Positions 7,989 through 17,298 of a DNA stretch of 56,494 nt are shown in pieces. Location of the stretch: assembly GCF_016056295.1 (NCBI RefSeq), contig NZ_JAECZB010000020.1:1-56494 (forward strand), written 5' to 3'. The notes beneath the pieces are model-generated. The model made no database searches, had not been told where the DNA came from, and saw nothing but the letters and a program-made list of their open reading frames with translations. The DNA is from Atlanticothrix silvestris CENA357. Lineage in GTDB: Bacteria > Cyanobacteriota > Cyanobacteriia > Cyanobacteriales > Nostocaceae. Both the position numbers and the translations under genes were made by a program. Each line of letters opens with the position of its first letter. Position 1 is the first letter of the stretch.

Positions 7989-9367
7989 ACCAGAACGTAT
8001 TTATTAACACTTTGCGATCGAGGAAAAATACTTCTGATCAAAAATTATTCAGCGGTATTTTGATTCGATGGCAATTGTTAAGCCACGCAGAAAAAGTTGT
8101 CTGTCTGGGAATTATTTTGATTCCCCTATGGTGGTTCATCAGTTGGGGAATGATGCTTCTTTTTTGGGTAATTGGAATAGGGATATGCGAATTATGGAAT
8201 CACAAAACTATACGTCTATCAAAACCAAGTTTAGAAGTAATTGCAATTTTATTGTTTGCAACTTACACAGTAATTTCCAGAGGCACAAATTCTACAGAGG
8301 TTACTCTTCGCCTATTATTAGATCCATTGTTTGATTTTGGCAGCGCTGGCCTATTACTTTGGTACATCCAAAGTCATAAAATTCGCGTACGTTTACAAGT
8401 TGCTGCTTGGGCTTTTTTCATTGTGATCTGTTTAATGGTGGTTTGGTGGGCATTTTTTCATTTTGTCTTATTCGAGCCATACTACACTCCACCCAGAACA
8501 CTTTATGCACTATTTACAGATAAAGGAGCATATAATCCTAATCAACTTGGTAGTGTTGGCAGTTTTTTAGTTCCTTATTATCCCAATGATAAAAGTTTCG
8601 CTGGACTAGCCCGCCATACATTTTTCTTTCCTCATCCTACAGTTTCATCATTTGCAATTGGTTTTGCTGGACTAATTTTTTTAGATCTTAAAAATCGCTA
8701 TGTTTCCTCAGGTTTAGCATTGATTTGTGTATTTCTGATTCTAATTGCTCAAACTCGGAATGCATGGGTAGCCTTATCAATTGTACTTGTTGTACGTTGG
8801 TTAGTTGTAAGTGGTAGGGAACGAGGAATAACATTTCTTTTAATGTTATTCGCAATCACTATTTTTGTTACATTTTCAATACCTCAAGTAACTGATTATG
8901 TTACTGAAACGTACACCAATTCGGTAGAAGCCACTAGTAATCTTCGTAAAGAATCAACTGAAGGTCGTCAATTAATATATGAGCGAACTTGGCAACGATT
9001 TATTGCAGAACCACTTTTGGGGCATGGAGTTAATGGGCCATCAGTTACGCCAGGATATGAATTTGCCAGAATTGGCACTGAAAGCTTTATCTTAGGAACT
9101 TTGCTTTATAAATCTGGATTACTCGGAACTGGAGTTTTTCTGACATTTTATATCTCGTTTTTGGGGCAATTATATCAAACAAGGCATGATAGACCAATTT
9201 GTGTTTTCATGATGCTACTTTACTTAAGTTTAGCTGCCACAGTAACAGAGTTTATGGGGCCAGAATTATTTATTCCTTTGTTGTGTACAACACTGCAAGT
9301 TCCGAACACAAATCAGTTAAAAACACACGTCAAAAGAAAGAGTATAAATATGACAGATATAATTTAA
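7985..9367 (+). CDS. O-antigen ligase / Wzy-like polysaccharide polymerase
   Basis: The 460-residue product is an integral membrane protein with about ten to twelve hydrophobic segments. A large loop before the last helices carries RQLIYERTWQRFIAEPLLGH followed by GVNGPS, the pattern seen in Wzy_C/O-antigen-ligase proteins. It would polymerise lipid-linked repeat units on the periplasmic side. It starts inside the stop of the tyrosine-kinase gene (ATGA overlap), consistent with the functional coupling of Wzy and Wzc-type proteins. Ligase and polymerase cannot be told apart by sequence alone; the context favours polymerase. Confidence 0.82.
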   Translation: MNQNVFINTLRSRKNTSDQKLFSGILIRWQLLSHAEKVVCLGIILIPLWWFISWGMMLLFWVIGIGICELWNHKTIRLSKPSLEVIAILLFATYTVISRGTNSTEVTLRLLLDPLFDFGSAGLLLWYIQSHKIRVRLQVAAWAFFIVICLMVVWWAFFHFVLFEPYYTPPRTLYALFTDKGAYNPNQLGSVGSFLVPYYPNDKSFAGLARHTFFFPHPTVSSFAIGFAGLIFLDLKNRYVSSGLALICVFLILIAQTRNAWVALSIVLVVRWLVVSGRERGITFLLMLFAITIFVTFSIPQVTDYVTETYTNSVEATSNLRKESTEGRQLIYERTWQRFIAEPLLGHGVNGPSVTPGYEFARIGTESFILGTLLYKSGLLGTGVFLTFYISFLGQLYQTRHDRPICVFMMLLYLSLAATVTEFMGPELFIPLLCTTLQVPNTNQLKTHVKRKSINMTDII

Positions 9368-9435
9368 GTATTTACTCTTTCTAATTTGTGCAACTTTAGT
9401 TTTTATGAATTTTCAAACATGAGCTTTAATTTTTT

Positions 9436-10620
9436 ATGCGTAAACTTTTGATTTTACCTGGGGATTGTGATGTATTGGGAGGAACAGTAGTCACCCTTGC
9501 GTTATTAATTAAAGGATTTGAGCAATTTAATGCGGCAGAATCATTATGTGTTTTAGTGCGAACTGATTCATTGATAGAAAAGTATTTACATCAAGCCGGA
9601 CACAAGACTTGCGTAAAATCAATACCAGCCAAACACCAAGTTGAATTTTGTACAAAAGCGCTGCAATGGGTAAACCAACAACCTTTAGACTACCCATTGT
9701 TGTTAGACAACTGTAATCACCGTCTTTTGCAATTAGTTCTTCTACGGGCTAGCCTACATCTTCGTTTAAACAATCGCCCAGTTTTTTACTTTTTTCATGA
9801 TTTAACACTTTCATACAATTATGCAGGCTATTTGCTGCGAAAACTTACCTTTGCTTGTCTCGCGCCACTTAGTATTTGCAACTCTCACTTCACAGCCAAA
9901 CATGTTCGGCGCTTTCAGTCTGATATTCGGGGCATTATGTATCAACCCGTCGATCTGACACGTTTCCAGCGCCAAGTAGGATCTAATCCGCCACCAGAGT
10001 TACAACCTATTCTCGAATCTGGGGCAAAAATTATTTTGAATCCATCACGACTCAATCAGCCAGGGGGGATGAATGACAAAAATCTGCGATCGCTGATTCC
10101 GGTATTATCGCAATTACGTGCAAGTGGTCATTACTTCCACTGTGTGATTATTGGGCAAGATGTATCTCCTACCCAAATTTACACTCAAGAGCTGCTCCAA
10201 AGTGCTAAAAAGGCAGGCGTTGTCGATTACTTCACAATATTGCCTCCAAAGTTTGCAATAGAAGATTACTACAATTTTGCAGACATCGTTGTTACCCTTG
10301 CTCCCAGAGAACCTTTTGGACGCATTGTGGTAGAGGCAATTGCCTGTGGTGTTCCCGTAGTAGGTAGCTGTACTGGTGGTATTGGTGAAATTCTCAGTCA
10401 CTTTGCTCCTGAATGGATGGTTGATCCAAATGATGCATTAGCTGCTGCCCAGACAATTATTCACGTTACCAATAATGCTAATACGCCAGAAGTATTAGCT
10501 AAAGCAAAAAGTTGGGTAGAAGAAAATTGCACTATAGATAAATACACCCAAAAAATGATGGAAATTACTGGCTTAATTCCTCTAACAAGCAAACAAAAAG
10601 AACTTAGTAGAGTGTATTAG
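9436..10620 (+). CDS. glycosyltransferase family 4 (GT-B fold)
   Basis: The 394-residue protein begins MRKLLILPGDCDVLGGTVVT, an N-terminal acceptor domain. The C-terminal donor domain has IILNPSRLNQPGG and the EX7E motif EPFGRIVVEAIACG at about residues 292-305, followed by VPVVGSCTGGIGEIL. These are typical of retaining GT4 enzymes using nucleotide sugars. It should add one sugar to the repeat unit in the cytoplasm. It lies 68 bases after the polymerase gene on the same strand. The usual K of the KG.D motif region is replaced (GGMNDKNL), a mild deviation. Sugar specificity is unknown. Confidence 0.87.
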   Translation: MRKLLILPGDCDVLGGTVVTLALLIKGFEQFNAAESLCVLVRTDSLIEKYLHQAGHKTCVKSIPAKHQVEFCTKALQWVNQQPLDYPLLLDNCNHRLLQLVLLRASLHLRLNNRPVFYFFHDLTLSYNYAGYLLRKLTFACLAPLSICNSHFTAKHVRRFQSDIRGIMYQPVDLTRFQRQVGSNPPPELQPILESGAKIILNPSRLNQPGGMNDKNLRSLIPVLSQLRASGHYFHCVIIGQDVSPTQIYTQELLQSAKKAGVVDYFTILPPKFAIEDYYNFADIVVTLAPREPFGRIVVEAIACGVPVVGSCTGGIGEILSHFAPEWMVDPNDALAAAQTIIHVTNNANTPEVLAKAKSWVEENCTIDKYTQKMMEITGLIPLTSKQKELSRVY

Positions 10621-10659
10621 CTTAGTTCTTTATTTACATTTAGACAATAGGTGAATATT

Positions 10660-11421
10660 ATGTCGTATATCAGAGATTTAGCTAAACAAATCCTCCCAAA
10701 ACAGACTCTGCCTACTGTTATGCAATTCACTGGAGAACTACAGTCAATTTGGTACGCAGGTGAGCAATATACTTGCCCCTGTTGTGGAGGAACATTTCGT
10801 AAATTGATGACTGGTGGTGTTAATAATAGACAAAATGCAGCATGTCCTAAATGTAATTCATTTGAACGACATCGTTTACTATGGTTATATTTGCAGAATA
10901 AAACTAATTTTTTCTTGAAAGAGTTGAAAGTTCTTCATGTTTGTCCAGAATTTTTCTTCTGGAAGACATTTAAATCTCTACCGTTAATCGAATATATTGG
11001 TGCAGGCTTAAATGCTCCATTTGCAACACTTGAAATGGACATTACAAACATTTATCAGCCAGATAATTCATATGACGTTATTTTGTGTAACCACGTTTTA
11101 GAACATGTCCCTGAAGATCATAAAGCAATGTCTGAGCTGTTTAGAGTTCTCAAGCCTGGTGGTTGGGCAATCTTACAAGTACCGCTTGATTATGAACGAG
11201 AAACAACATTTGAGGATTTCAGTATTACATCTCCTACAGACAGAGAAAACTTTTTTGGAAAGGATGACCATGTAAGAGTTTATGGACTCGATTATAAAGA
11301 TAGATTGGAAAAAGCTGGTTTTACCGTTCAAGTTGTAGACTATGTAAAAGAATTGGGAGAAAAACTGGTTATAAAACACTGTTTGCCACATAGAGAAGAT
11401 ATTTATTACTGTATGAAATGA
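10660..11421 (+). CDS. SAM-dependent class I methyltransferase with N-terminal zinc ribbon
   Basis: The N-terminal part has a four-cysteine zinc ribbon: CPCCGG (about residues 42-47) and CPKCNSFERHR (about 67-77). The rest is a Methyltransf_11-type Rossmann domain with VILCNHVLEHVPEDHKAMSE and FRVLKPGGWAILQVP. Motif I is VLHVCPE rather than a glycine-rich loop, as in other members of this zinc-ribbon subgroup I recall. The likely role is methylation of a sugar or lipid-linked intermediate in the EPS pathway. The ATG at 10660 is chosen because AGGTGA lies five bases upstream; a GTG at 10651 would add three residues. Confidence 0.82.
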   Translation: MSYIRDLAKQILPKQTLPTVMQFTGELQSIWYAGEQYTCPCCGGTFRKLMTGGVNNRQNAACPKCNSFERHRLLWLYLQNKTNFFLKELKVLHVCPEFFFWKTFKSLPLIEYIGAGLNAPFATLEMDITNIYQPDNSYDVILCNHVLEHVPEDHKAMSELFRVLKPGGWAILQVPLDYERETTFEDFSITSPTDRENFFGKDDHVRVYGLDYKDRLEKAGFTVQVVDYVKELGEKLVIKHCLPHREDIYYCMK

Positions 11422-11620
11422 ATATCTTAACCAATATTTTTGTTAAAAAAATGTTTTTGAATAACTGAGAGTTACCCTAATTTTAGGAAGGTGATGTTAT
11501 TAGAAATTTTAGATCAAGAGCAATACTATTTGCGCCTTAACATTAACAAGATTGTAGAGGCGATCGCTTGCAATTTTACTAGCAATGCAATGTAGAGTTT
11601 TCTCAAAGTCTAAAAGTGAC

Positions 11621-12802
11621 ATGAATGAACAATTTCATAAGCCAAATATACTCATTATTTCCCGTGTATTTTTGCCTGATATAGGTGGTATTCAAGAATA
11701 TGCCTACAATCGTTGTTTGCAAGATCCAGAAAGTGTAATTATTCTTTCTTCTCAGTGTAAAAATGATAGAGAATTTGACCGGATGCAAGAGTTTCCCATC
11801 TACCGATGGTCAATGCCAGTGCTTGAAAGTTTTGGTATGTTTGGAACTATTTTCAAACAAATTCTGAATATGTTTTGGTCAGTGTTACTAGCCGTCCGAC
11901 TGCATCAACGCTATCAATATCGTTATATTGAGTGGTGTCACGGCTACGACTTCCCCGCATTGCTACTGCTAAGTTATTTGTTACCTGTAGAGTGTTTTAT
12001 TTACCTCCACGGTGATGATGTACTTTGTCCACAAAAAAATCCTATTTTGCGATGGTTATTTGAGTGGACACTCCAGCGCACTAAAATAATTGTATGCAAC
12101 AGCAACTTCACTCAAAATTATCTGAAAGAGCATTTCCAAGTTAAGCGCCCTATACAGATTATTCACCCAACTTTTAGACTAGAAAAATTTGGGCAACTAA
12201 ATCTCAATCAACAAAATCTTCTACGTTCACAAATTCGTCAAAAACATCAAATTCCTCAAGAGGCAATTGTGATATTGTCTGTAGGACGATTAGTAAAACG
12301 CAAGGGTTTTGATCGTGTCATTCAAAACTTACCCGCCTTATTAGCTGAAGGAATTGATGTCTACTACCTAATCTGCGGTCAGGGTCATATGGAGTCTGAA
12401 CTTAGGCAATTAGCCGAAAAGTTAGGTGTTACCTCACGGGTTATTTTTGCTGGATTTGTAATTGATGAAGAATTAGCAGGTTATTATGCAGCGTGTGATT
12501 TATTCTCAATGCTCACTTTTCTGGATACCAAAAGCAAAAGTATTGAAGGTTTTGGAATTGTTTATCTGGAAGCAGGTTACTTTGGTAAACCTGTTATCGC
12601 TTCACGCATAGGAGGTGTAGTAGACGCAGTTTTTCACGGAGAAAACGGTTTATTAGCAGACCCAAACTATCCAGAGGAAATTTTGCTAAATATGCACCAT
12701 TTATGTACGGATGAGACACTGCGTCAACGACTTGGTAAAAAAGGTCAAGAGCTAGCGACCCGTAACAATTTACATCGGAGGCTTTACCAAATTAATGCAT
12801 GA
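11621..12802 (+). CDS. glycosyltransferase family 4 (GT-B fold)
   Basis: The second GT4 enzyme of the locus, about 393 residues. The N-terminal domain has NILIISRVFLPDIGGIQEY and the donor domain has ILSVGRLVKRKGFDRVIQNL, LICGQGHMESELRQLA and the EX7E motif EGFGIVYLEAGYFG, followed by KPVIASRIGGVVDAV. It resembles phosphatidyl-myo-inositol mannosyltransferase/WcaI-type enzymes but the sugar cannot be assigned. The ATG at 11621 starts just before the conserved beta strand; an in-frame ATG at 11585 would add 12 residues of poor character. About 200 bases separate it from the methyltransferase, with no clear terminator between. Confidence 0.87.
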   Translation: MNEQFHKPNILIISRVFLPDIGGIQEYAYNRCLQDPESVIILSSQCKNDREFDRMQEFPIYRWSMPVLESFGMFGTIFKQILNMFWSVLLAVRLHQRYQYRYIEWCHGYDFPALLLLSYLLPVECFIYLHGDDVLCPQKNPILRWLFEWTLQRTKIIVCNSNFTQNYLKEHFQVKRPIQIIHPTFRLEKFGQLNLNQQNLLRSQIRQKHQIPQEAIVILSVGRLVKRKGFDRVIQNLPALLAEGIDVYYLICGQGHMESELRQLAEKLGVTSRVIFAGFVIDEELAGYYAACDLFSMLTFLDTKSKSIEGFGIVYLEAGYFGKPVIASRIGGVVDAVFHGENGLLADPNYPEEILLNMHHLCTDETLRQRLGKKGQELATRNNLHRRLYQINA

Positions 12803-12893
12803 AGTTATTCAATATTAACTGTATAAACTGCCAAAGCGGAATTTTTTCATGTAAGTAAAAAACAAAAATTCGGATATTAATAAGGAGAAAACA

Positions 12894-13868
12894 ATGGCTA
12901 TTACAGAATCTGGTGTTATTACCTATGCTTACGGAGCATCTTACTATATTGAAATGGCAAAGTCTCTAGCACGTTCTCTACGTCTTCATTCACCAAAAAT
13001 TCCGCGTGCTATTGTTACCGACAATCAACATGATAGAGAGTTATTTGAGCTTTTCGATTATGTGATCAGTTGCAAAAAAGAATACGGGTCAAATGTGGTT
13101 CAAAAGCTTCATCTCTATGATTATTCTCCATTCAAACGTACACTTTACATTGATAGTGATTGCATAGCAGTTAGAGACATCAACTTTATTTTTGATGCTT
13201 TTAAAGGGAGAAGTTTTGGTGTTACAGGTGATGTATATCTTCAAGCAGGTGATAAAGATACGTTTATCAATGTAGATGACATACTCAATCGATTTGCTTT
13301 GACAAAATTACCTAAATTTAATGGAGGTCTTTATTACTTTGAACAAAGTAGTACTGCTAAGGCAGTTTTTGAAACAGCACTAGAAGTTTTGCGTGATTGG
13401 AAAAAGCTAGGTATATCTGCATTTCGTGGCGATGGCCCTAATGATGAACGCATTATTGCTATAGCTATGATGTTACACAATCAAACTTTATTTCAAGATC
13501 AAGGCCAAATGATGCGAACTCCTATCGGTCTTCGTGGTTCTCTGGATGTAGATGTTATTACAGGTAAATCTACTTTTCAAAAAGACAGCAAGGTAGTGTC
13601 TCCTGCTCTTGTACACTTTGCCTGTGTTTGGGCGGAGCATCCCGTCTATTATCGTGAAGTATCCAAGCTAAAAGACCAAAAAAAAATTACAGCTTATCGG
13701 GTAAATCCTGATGTTTTTTCTGCAATTCAGTATAAGTTTGGCTACCAAATTGCCTTAGCAAGATATATAGCTAAACGTGTACCTAAAAATTATAAATATG
13801 TTCAAGCTAGAGCCACAAAATTTTTGAGACAATTACCTGAGCAGATACAAACTAAGTACAGCTTTTAA
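12894..13868 (+). CDS. GT8-like glycosyltransferase (GT-A fold, DxD motif)
   Basis: The 324-residue protein has a GT-A-type N-terminus (VITYAYGASYYIEMAKSLAR) and a metal-binding DxD in RTLYIDSDCIAVRDI near residues 87-89, followed by KFNGGLYYFEQS. This order fits GT8-like nucleotide-diphospho-sugar transferases. An AAGGAGAAAACA ribosome-binding site supports the ATG at 12894. It is more basic than the GT4 enzymes and has no membrane segment, though the basic C-terminus may contact membrane or polymer. The family could also include sugar-phosphate-modifying transferases, so only the fold is firm. Confidence 0.72.
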   Translation: MAITESGVITYAYGASYYIEMAKSLARSLRLHSPKIPRAIVTDNQHDRELFELFDYVISCKKEYGSNVVQKLHLYDYSPFKRTLYIDSDCIAVRDINFIFDAFKGRSFGVTGDVYLQAGDKDTFINVDDILNRFALTKLPKFNGGLYYFEQSSTAKAVFETALEVLRDWKKLGISAFRGDGPNDERIIAIAMMLHNQTLFQDQGQMMRTPIGLRGSLDVDVITGKSTFQKDSKVVSPALVHFACVWAEHPVYYREVSKLKDQKKITAYRVNPDVFSAIQYKFGYQIALARYIAKRVPKNYKYVQARATKFLRQLPEQIQTKYSF

Positions 13869-14370
13869 TGCAGTTTATGAAAAAGGGTAAGGGGCAGGGC
13901 TGATTCATTCGATCTCTTAGAGATTTTGTCAAGAGTATGAATCAGAAATTTGCTTGAGTGGGAAAAAGAAAAACTACCACCTCAACCAGCAAATTTAAGT
14001 GCGTTCACCATTTTCTTGCCCAATCAGATTTTTTAGTCACCTGTTTTTTTTGCTTGAAACGCTTGTAAATCAGCGCCTTTTAGGGAATGAAACAGCCCTG
14101 GGGTAAGGGGGGAGGTAAAAAGCTAATGAAATGGTGCAGCCAGTGCGCCCTAGCGGTTCTCCGACTTGTAGTAAGTGGCGTGGCGACCTAATTCATCCCT
14201 TTACTCTTCTTGTTTATGTTCGGAACAAAGATATATAACAATCCTAAATCATTTGTAAGAAAACAAATGCCTAAAAAACTTATGAGTAGGAGCGTTTAAT
14301 CACTGTATCTTTCCACGACTTACTTTGGATTGCTATATTTTACAATCTAATCATTTTCAATAAAGTTTTT
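13869..14370. other. 0.5-kb intergenic region inside the EPS locus
   Basis: No gene is seen. CTGATTCAT (13900-13908) pairs with ATGAATCAG (13937-13945). The segment at about 14090-14190 (GGGGTAAGGGGGGAGG, then GCGCCCTAGCGGTTCTCCG) is GC-richer than its surroundings and looks like dispersed-repeat material. The flippase gene downstream probably has its own promoter. Confidence 0.4.
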
Positions 14371-15825
14371 ATGACTGCAACTAACTCGAAAAGAATACTT
14401 AAATCTAGTGTATGGATGAGCATGAGTATTGTAGTTGGGAAAGTAGCTCAATTACTTTCTCAAATTATTTTAGCTCGCTTGTTATCACCTGATGATTTTG
14501 GTATTTGGGCAATGGTATTAATCTTGAGTAATTTTTCTATACTCTTTCGGGATACTGCAATTGCTCAAGTTCTCGTACAACGAGGCTTAGAGGATAAACA
14601 AATTGTTAATACTGTTTATAGCTTGGGTATCAACATATCCATTGGTTTATTTATAGTTCAGTCTCTTGCAGGCTTTCCACTTTCGATATTTTTTGGTATA
14701 CCAATACTTTTCCCACTTACAGCTTTTGCTGCATTAGTTTTTCTGATTGGTGCAGGTGCTGGTTCTCATACCTCTGTCATGCAACGCCAAATGAAGTTTA
14801 GAGAACTAGCTATTTGTGATGGACTAGCAAGTTTTACAAGAGTAGGATCTGCAATTATTTGTGCTTTTAGTGGTCTGGGGGTATGGTCTTTTGTAGTGGG
14901 AGAAGTCGCTATGGTAATGGTTGATAGTTTACTTAAGAAGTATCTAAGTAGATATCATTTTACCTACAGTTATAAGCTTGATAAAACTGCCGTTAATGAT
15001 GTTAAGAAATTCATTATTGGTATAGTTAGCACCAGCTTTGCAGTTCAAATGAATACGATGAGTGATAATGTAATTATCGGTAAGCTGCTAGGAAAACAAG
15101 CACTCGGTTACTATAACTTAGCTTACCAACTAGCGATGACACCTGTTTATGTTTTATCTCAAGTTAACCGCGTAGTTCTTTCTGTGATGTCCCAGAGAGA
15201 TAACGTAGGTCAAAAACTATTTATTTCGCAGGTTTTAGAACTGTATGCTATTATTTTTGCTCCTGTTTATGGCATAGCTTTTGTCATTGCACCCTGGTTT
15301 ATTCCACTAATGTACGGTCAAGATTGGATAGAGAGTGTTAGCTTATTTCAGATTCTTTTAACCTTTGCTTACACCAGAGGAATTATGGCTATTTTAGGTA
15401 ATACATTAGTGGCTTTAGATAAACCCATGACCAATGCCTTCATCAATTGGATGTTAGTTCCAATCACAGTTTTATCTTATTTTATTGGGGTGAACTTAGG
15501 AGGTGCAAAAGGAGTTGCGATCGCTGTTGCTTTAGTACTCGGTATTGGTGCAACTATTTGGTTTTGGTTGGCGATTCATCATGTTACTAGATGGGATATT
15601 AAATTTTTGATAAAACCTACTTTTTTGCCAACTTTGGCTATTAGTATCTCGCTAATACTAGCTTTATTCTTGCCTTTGCCTGATCAATATATAACTATAT
15701 CTACACAACCCATTATTCTAATTTTTTCTTATGCTATTTTACTAGCAGTATTTTCATCAGGTCGGATTCCGAATATCTTATTTAACACAATTAAACTCCT
15801 GTGGAAAAATGAAAAAATACTATAA
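14371..15825 (+). CDS. Wzx-like polysaccharide flippase (MOP/MATE-like superfamily)
   Basis: The 484-residue membrane protein has about 12 to 14 transmembrane segments and the PST-family N-terminus VVGKVAQLLSQIILARLLSP followed by DDFGIWAMVLI. The middle has GKLLGKQALGYYNLAYQLAM and PVYVLSQVNRVVLSVMS, common in lipopolysaccharide-biosynthesis flippases. It should move the undecaprenyl-linked repeat unit across the inner membrane, linking the glycosyltransferases upstream with the Wzy-like polymerase. Length is normal. The 500-base gap upstream suggests a separate transcript start. Confidence 0.9.
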   Translation: MTATNSKRILKSSVWMSMSIVVGKVAQLLSQIILARLLSPDDFGIWAMVLILSNFSILFRDTAIAQVLVQRGLEDKQIVNTVYSLGINISIGLFIVQSLAGFPLSIFFGIPILFPLTAFAALVFLIGAGAGSHTSVMQRQMKFRELAICDGLASFTRVGSAIICAFSGLGVWSFVVGEVAMVMVDSLLKKYLSRYHFTYSYKLDKTAVNDVKKFIIGIVSTSFAVQMNTMSDNVIIGKLLGKQALGYYNLAYQLAMTPVYVLSQVNRVVLSVMSQRDNVGQKLFISQVLELYAIIFAPVYGIAFVIAPWFIPLMYGQDWIESVSLFQILLTFAYTRGIMAILGNTLVALDKPMTNAFINWMLVPITVLSYFIGVNLGGAKGVAIAVALVLGIGATIWFWLAIHHVTRWDIKFLIKPTFLPTLAISISLILALFLPLPDQYITISTQPIILIFSYAILLAVFSSGRIPNILFNTIKLLWKNEKIL

Positions 15826-15830
15826 TTAGT

Positions 15831-15846
15831 ATCAATAATTATTGAT
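15831..15846. repeat. 16-bp perfect palindrome
   Basis: ATCAATAATTATTGAT lies six bases after the flippase stop. It is AT-rich and lacks a loop or T-run, so it could be a weak terminator stem or a protein-binding site. Confidence 0.4.
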
Positions 15847-15958
15847 CAATAGCTTTTTATTTTAAACTAGCAGTTATGATTGGCTGTTAAATTCATCCAA
15901 TAATTGAGATTTATGATTTTAATTACTTATTATTAAAAGAATTTGGAAGTATTAAATA

Positions 15959-17068
15959 ATGCAAGAAAAACTATTCCATCAAATATTATCATCAGAAAGA
16001 CCAACTCATCAAAAAATAGATAGACTTTTCTCTCTTGATCTACTCAAAGCGATTAGTATTGTTGCAGTAGTTTCTTTTCATTCAACTTTTGTACCAAAAA
16101 CAACTTATATAGATAGTCAATTATATATGGAGATTTTATTTTCTCCTTTAAGATTCTGTGTTCCAGTTTTTTTAGTAATTTATTTTTTTTTGTTTGAGAA
16201 AGCATTAGCAAAACACAATAGTTCTACATTATCAGTAGTTCAAAAGCGTTTAGTACGTATTCTAATACCGACAACATTTTGGTTTATCATTACAGCATTA
16301 CTAAAATTAATTAATAAATCTTCCTGGATTGAAGTATTTGAAGGTATTTTAAATGGAGAAATATTTACTGGTGGTTATTATTTATTAATTCTATTACAGT
16401 TTATACCAATTTTTGTTATCTTTAGACTTTGTTTCTATAAAAATATCAATTTTGTTATAACAATAATAATTCAATCTAGTGTTTATATATGGATATATAC
16501 TATTCATTGGAGTTCAGAATATAGCCAAATAATTTCTATCCTTAAATCTATACATAGGCCTTTATTCATTTACTGGTTTGTCTATGTAGCTTTGGGCATA
16601 TACTGCTGTAAAAAATGGTCATCAATTGTCAAATTATCATCTCAATTACACATTTATACAAAAGTAATAATTTTGGGAATTTATGCTGTTTTACAAGGGC
16701 TTGAAGCTTACTATGCTTTTGTAGTCTTACAAGGAGATATACCACCATTTGATTATGCTATGTTTTCTTGTATGTTAAGTGTATTAGTTATGTTTATATG
16801 TTTTGCATCTATTAAAGAGAATCAAATAAATCCATTGTTGAGAAACGTAATATCAGTTTTGTCAACATATAGTTTAGGCATTTTTTGTATTAATGGCATT
16901 CTCTATCAAATATTTGCTTCATTAAGTGAACAGCTATTTTTGGAAGTAAATTTTAATCTTTATGAGATTTTTATAGTAAAAATATTATGTTTATGCTTAC
17001 TATTAAGTATCTCTCTCATTTTATCAATACTGTTAGATCGTATTGGATTAAAAGTAGTGGTTCGCTGA
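15959..17068 (+). CDS. acyltransferase 3 family membrane protein (OafA/WecH type)
   Basis: The 369-residue protein has about ten hydrophobic segments and the acyltransferase-3 opening RLFSLDLLKAISIVAVVSFH. The conserved catalytic histidine is probably the H of VVSFHS near residue 41. In this family acetyl or other short acyl groups are transferred to sugars on the periplasmic side, often O-acetylating exported polysaccharide. It is AT-richer than its neighbours, with many ATA and TTA codons. A perfect 16-bp palindrome (15831-15846) separates it from the flippase gene. Confidence 0.83.
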   Translation: MQEKLFHQILSSERPTHQKIDRLFSLDLLKAISIVAVVSFHSTFVPKTTYIDSQLYMEILFSPLRFCVPVFLVIYFFLFEKALAKHNSSTLSVVQKRLVRILIPTTFWFIITALLKLINKSSWIEVFEGILNGEIFTGGYYLLILLQFIPIFVIFRLCFYKNINFVITIIIQSSVYIWIYTIHWSSEYSQIISILKSIHRPLFIYWFVYVALGIYCCKKWSSIVKLSSQLHIYTKVIILGIYAVLQGLEAYYAFVVLQGDIPPFDYAMFSCMLSVLVMFICFASIKENQINPLLRNVISVLSTYSLGIFCINGILYQIFASLSEQLFLEVNFNLYEIFIVKILCLCLLLSISLILSILLDRIGLKVVVR

Positions 17069-17239
17069 TCAAGATAAGCGGTTTCACATTAGTCGAAAAT
17101 TATAACCCAGGATTTGAACACATACGCTTAAGGAAGAAAATGGACGTTTTGAGACATTACATTATAAATAGATGGTTTATTTAGAAGTTATTGCAGAGGC
17201 TTAAAAAAGCTAAAGCTCTGTTTTCATAAGGACAAGTTA

Positions 17240-17275
17240 AAGTAGCGATGCCTACGGCGGTAAACTACGCATTGT
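17240..17275. repeat. dispersed repeat fragment (GCGATGCCTACGGCGG type)
   Basis: AGCGATGCCTACGGCGGTAA matches a repeat type widespread in Nostoc-like genomes. It supplies the ATG at 17248, so that ATG is unlikely to be the real start of the LamG gene. Confidence 0.5.
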
Positions 17276-17298
17276 TTGTCAATTTTAGGAGTATGCAA

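Noticed and set aside
14070-14100. AGGGAATGAAACAGCC, resembling the end of a cyanobacterial CRISPR repeat
   Set aside because: Only a single copy was seen, with no regular spacing around it.
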